Shown here: positions 6,418 to 7,630 of the stretch, one piece after another | How positions within the stretch are numbered: position 1 is the stretch's first letter | How the letters are laid out: each line of letters starts with the position of its first letter | Source: Candidatus Arcanibacter lacustris | GTDB lineage: Bacteria > Pseudomonadota > Alphaproteobacteria > Rickettsiales > Arcanibacteraceae | Direction: 5' to 3' | Assembly (NCBI GenBank): GCA_000970895.1 | Contig: JYHA01000065.1 | Coordinates: 1 to 7,630, forward strand | Length of the DNA stretch: 7,630 nucleotides | Notes under the pieces: model-generated | What the model was told of the DNA's origin: nothing | Database searches by the model: none | What the model saw: the letters and a program-made list of their open reading frames with translations, nothing else | Translations under genes and position numbers: made by a program

Positions 6418-7044
6418 ATGCAAAAAGAAAAAATAGATCAAATATTTACTATACTTAGTGAGGTGTCTGGGGATTTAAAAACTGAGCTAGAATATAGCAA
6501 TGATTTTACATTATTAATTGCAATTATTCTATCTGCTCAGAGCACTGATAAATCCGTCAATAAAGCCACTAAATCATTATTTGAAATAGTAGATAATCCA
6601 AGTGCAATGCTAGAACTTGGTGAAGAGGGACTAAAAAAACATATCAAGACTATTAGTTTATTTAACTCTAAGGCGAAGAATATTATCGCTTTATCGCAAA
6701 TTTTAATAGAAAAATACGATGGAGTTATTCCATCTATATTTGAGGAATTAATATCCCTTCCTGGAGTAGGAAGAAAAACTGCTAATGTATATTTGAACTG
6801 CGTATATAATCATCCTGTAATTGCTGTTGACACTCATGTATTTAGAGTAGCTAATAGACTTGGTATCACCAATGCTAAAAATGCACATGAATCAGAAAGG
6901 ATTTTAAATAAGATCATAGATATTAAATGGAGAATTACTGCTCATAATTTACTTATCTTTCATGGTAGATATCTTTGCAAAGCAATAAAACCACTATGCT
7001 CTACTTGCATTATTAATCACTTATGTAAGAAATATAATGAATAA
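6418..7044 (+). CDS. nth: Endonuclease III, DNA glycosylase/AP lyase with a 4Fe-4S cluster
   Basis: Nth removes oxidised pyrimidines and nicks the resulting abasic site, starting base excision repair. The 208-residue protein has the LSAQSTDKSVNKAT segment (38-51), the helix-hairpin-helix LPGVGRKTAN (114-123) with catalytic K120, the catalytic aspartate D138 in VDTHVFRVANRLG, and a C-terminal cluster loop with C187, C194, C197 and C203 in the exact C-x6-C-x2-C-x5-C spacing. These positions equal the E. coli Nth numbering. The ATG lies 4 bp after the uvrA stop with no Shine-Dalgarno sequence at the usual distance; the G-run at 6397-6402 is too far and in the hairpin. Translation may therefore depend on ribosomes ending uvrA. 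Its 3' end overlaps the next gene by 8 bp. Confidence 0.98.
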   Translation: MQKEKIDQIFTILSEVSGDLKTELEYSNDFTLLIAIILSAQSTDKSVNKATKSLFEIVDNPSAMLELGEEGLKKHIKTISLFNSKAKNIIALSQILIEKYDGVIPSIFEELISLPGVGRKTANVYLNCVYNHPVIAVDTHVFRVANRLGITNAKNAHESERILNKIIDIKWRITAHNLLIFHGRYLCKAIKPLCSTCIINHLCKKYNE

Positions 7045-7216
7045 AAATCTTGATGTTGTATCTATCATTGTAAAATTCACACTACCCATCATCATGGGTT
7101 TGGTTTTTGGCAATTATATTGATAAATATTTTGATATAAGCCCTTATGGGATATTGTTTTTTATGATAATTGCTGTTATGATGTCTTCATATATTTTGTA
7201 TAAATCAATAAAATAA
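7037..7216 (+). CDS. atpI: AtpI/AtpZ-like small membrane protein of the ATP synthase locus
   Basis: A 59-residue protein, the product of a short gene easily missed. It has two predicted membrane helices (about 8-26 and 37-56) joined by a loop NYIDKYFDISPYG. A glycine-rich first helix, an acidic residue in the turn and the SP motif before helix 2 are the pattern of AtpI/AtpZ proteins encoded next to atpB; these are thought to help assemble the c-ring or transport Mg2+/Ca2+. It is shorter than most AtpI/AtpZ proteins and lacks their usual N-terminal extension. The start overlaps the last 8 bp of nth (ATGAATAA), suggesting translational coupling, and atpB begins 8 bp after its stop. The assignment rests mainly on position and topology; the symbol is provisional. 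Confidence 0.75.
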   Translation: MNKNLDVVSIIVKFTLPIIMGLVFGNYIDKYFDISPYGILFFMIIAVMMSSYILYKSIK

Positions 7217-7224
7217 GATGTGAA

Positions 7225-7630
7225 ATGTCAGGTCATAGTCCATTAGCACAATTTGAAATAAAGCCTCTAGTTAATTTAGATCTAGCAACTTCTAATATCA
7301 GCTTTACTAATTCATCCCTATTTATGATTCTGGCTCTGATAGTAGCCGCTATACTACTTGCTCTTCCCATGAGAAATGCCAAATTAGTCCCAAATAGAAT
7401 GCAGTCTTTATCTGAGATGCTCTATCAATTTGTAGAGACGATTTTAAAAGATACTGCAGGGGGTAAGTCTCTAAAATACATGCCACTCGTTTTTACCATT
7501 TTTATTTTTGTGTTATTTTCTAATTTGCTCGGTATGTTACCTTATGGATTTACTGTGACAAGTCATATTATTGTCACATTTGCACTGGCATTATTTTTAT
7601 TTATAGTGGTCAATATTATAGCGTTTAGAA
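7225..7630 (+). CDS. atpB: ATP synthase F0 subunit a, 5' part (runs off the window)
   Basis: Subunit a forms, with the c-ring, the proton path of F1F0-ATP synthase in the inner membrane. The first 135 residues are present. An N-terminal stretch (LAQFEIKPLVNLDL) precedes membrane helix 1 (about 32-48), then a loop, helix 2 (about 86-106, PLVFTIFIFVLFSNLLGMLP) and helix 3 (about 113-134, starting TSHIIVTFALALFLF). SNLLGMLPYGFTVTSH is the family hallmark of this half and closely resembles rickettsial AtpB as I recall it. The essential arginine and the proton half-channels lie in later helices outside the window. The start at 7225 follows the AtpI-like stop by 8 bp; an ATG at 7218 is followed at once by TGA and is excluded. 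The ribosome binding site is weak. Confidence 0.97.
   Translation, partial: MSGHSPLAQFEIKPLVNLDLATSNISFTNSSLFMILALIVAAILLALPMRNAKLVPNRMQSLSEMLYQFVETILKDTAGGKSLKYMPLVFTIFIFVLFSNLLGMLPYGFTVTSHIIVTFALALFLFIVVNIIAFR

Noticed and set aside
1..7630. tRNA or rRNA genes, CRISPR array, riboswitch, phage-defence or toxin-antitoxin system
   Set aside because: Nearly all sequence is occupied by recognised genes; the gaps are short and AT-rich and show no cloverleaf, regular repeat-spacer pattern or conserved riboswitch core that I could see.

Overview
The window is AT-rich chromosomal DNA. The gene set, protein sequences and tight packing point to an obligate intracellular alphaproteobacterium of the order Rickettsiales, most likely Rickettsiaceae (Rickettsia, Megaira-type or a relative). 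This placement rests on family knowledge and recall (the AtpB N-terminal half, the alphaproteobacterial form of the UvrA zinc site, a small Rickettsiales-like conserved protein), not on a database search.

Layout. (1) Positions 1-1330 are a complete IS256-family insertion sequence: imperfect terminal inverted repeats that begin GGGTCT, one intact 405-residue DDE transposase on the minus strand, and its own promoter and strong ribosome binding site. The left tip is the first base of the window, so the left flank is unseen. (2) Positions 1331-1706 hold the C-terminal remnant of a serine recombinase (minus strand) and about 80 bp of featureless spacer. IS and remnant together make a small mobile-DNA scar downstream of lipA. 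(3) Positions 1707-3378 are a minus-strand cluster read ssb, then a small uncharacterised gene, then lipA, with gaps of 15 and 25 bp; it is probably one transcript. (4) Positions 3379-3518 are a divergent intergenic region with candidate promoters, a perfect 8-bp dyad and no LexA-type half-sites. (5) Positions 3519-7630 are a plus-strand cluster: uvrA, nth, a 59-residue AtpI/AtpZ-like gene and the 5' part of atpB. The junctions are 4 bp, an 8-bp overlap and 8 bp, so the genes are probably co-transcribed and partly translationally coupled. A terminator-like hairpin lies inside the last codons of uvrA.

How the genes work together. ssb and uvrA are divergent, as in many proteobacteria, and with nth they supply single-strand protection, nucleotide excision repair and base excision repair. 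lipA makes the lipoyl cofactor of the 2-oxoacid dehydrogenases. The AtpI-like gene and atpB belong to the F0 sector of ATP synthase. All are housekeeping genes. I found no defence system, CRISPR array, RNA gene or toxin-antitoxin pair, and I do not think the window contains a new system. The points most worth a second look are the coding terminator at uvrA/nth, the coupling of repair genes to F0 genes, the recombinase remnant beside the IS, and the small gene between ssb and lipA.
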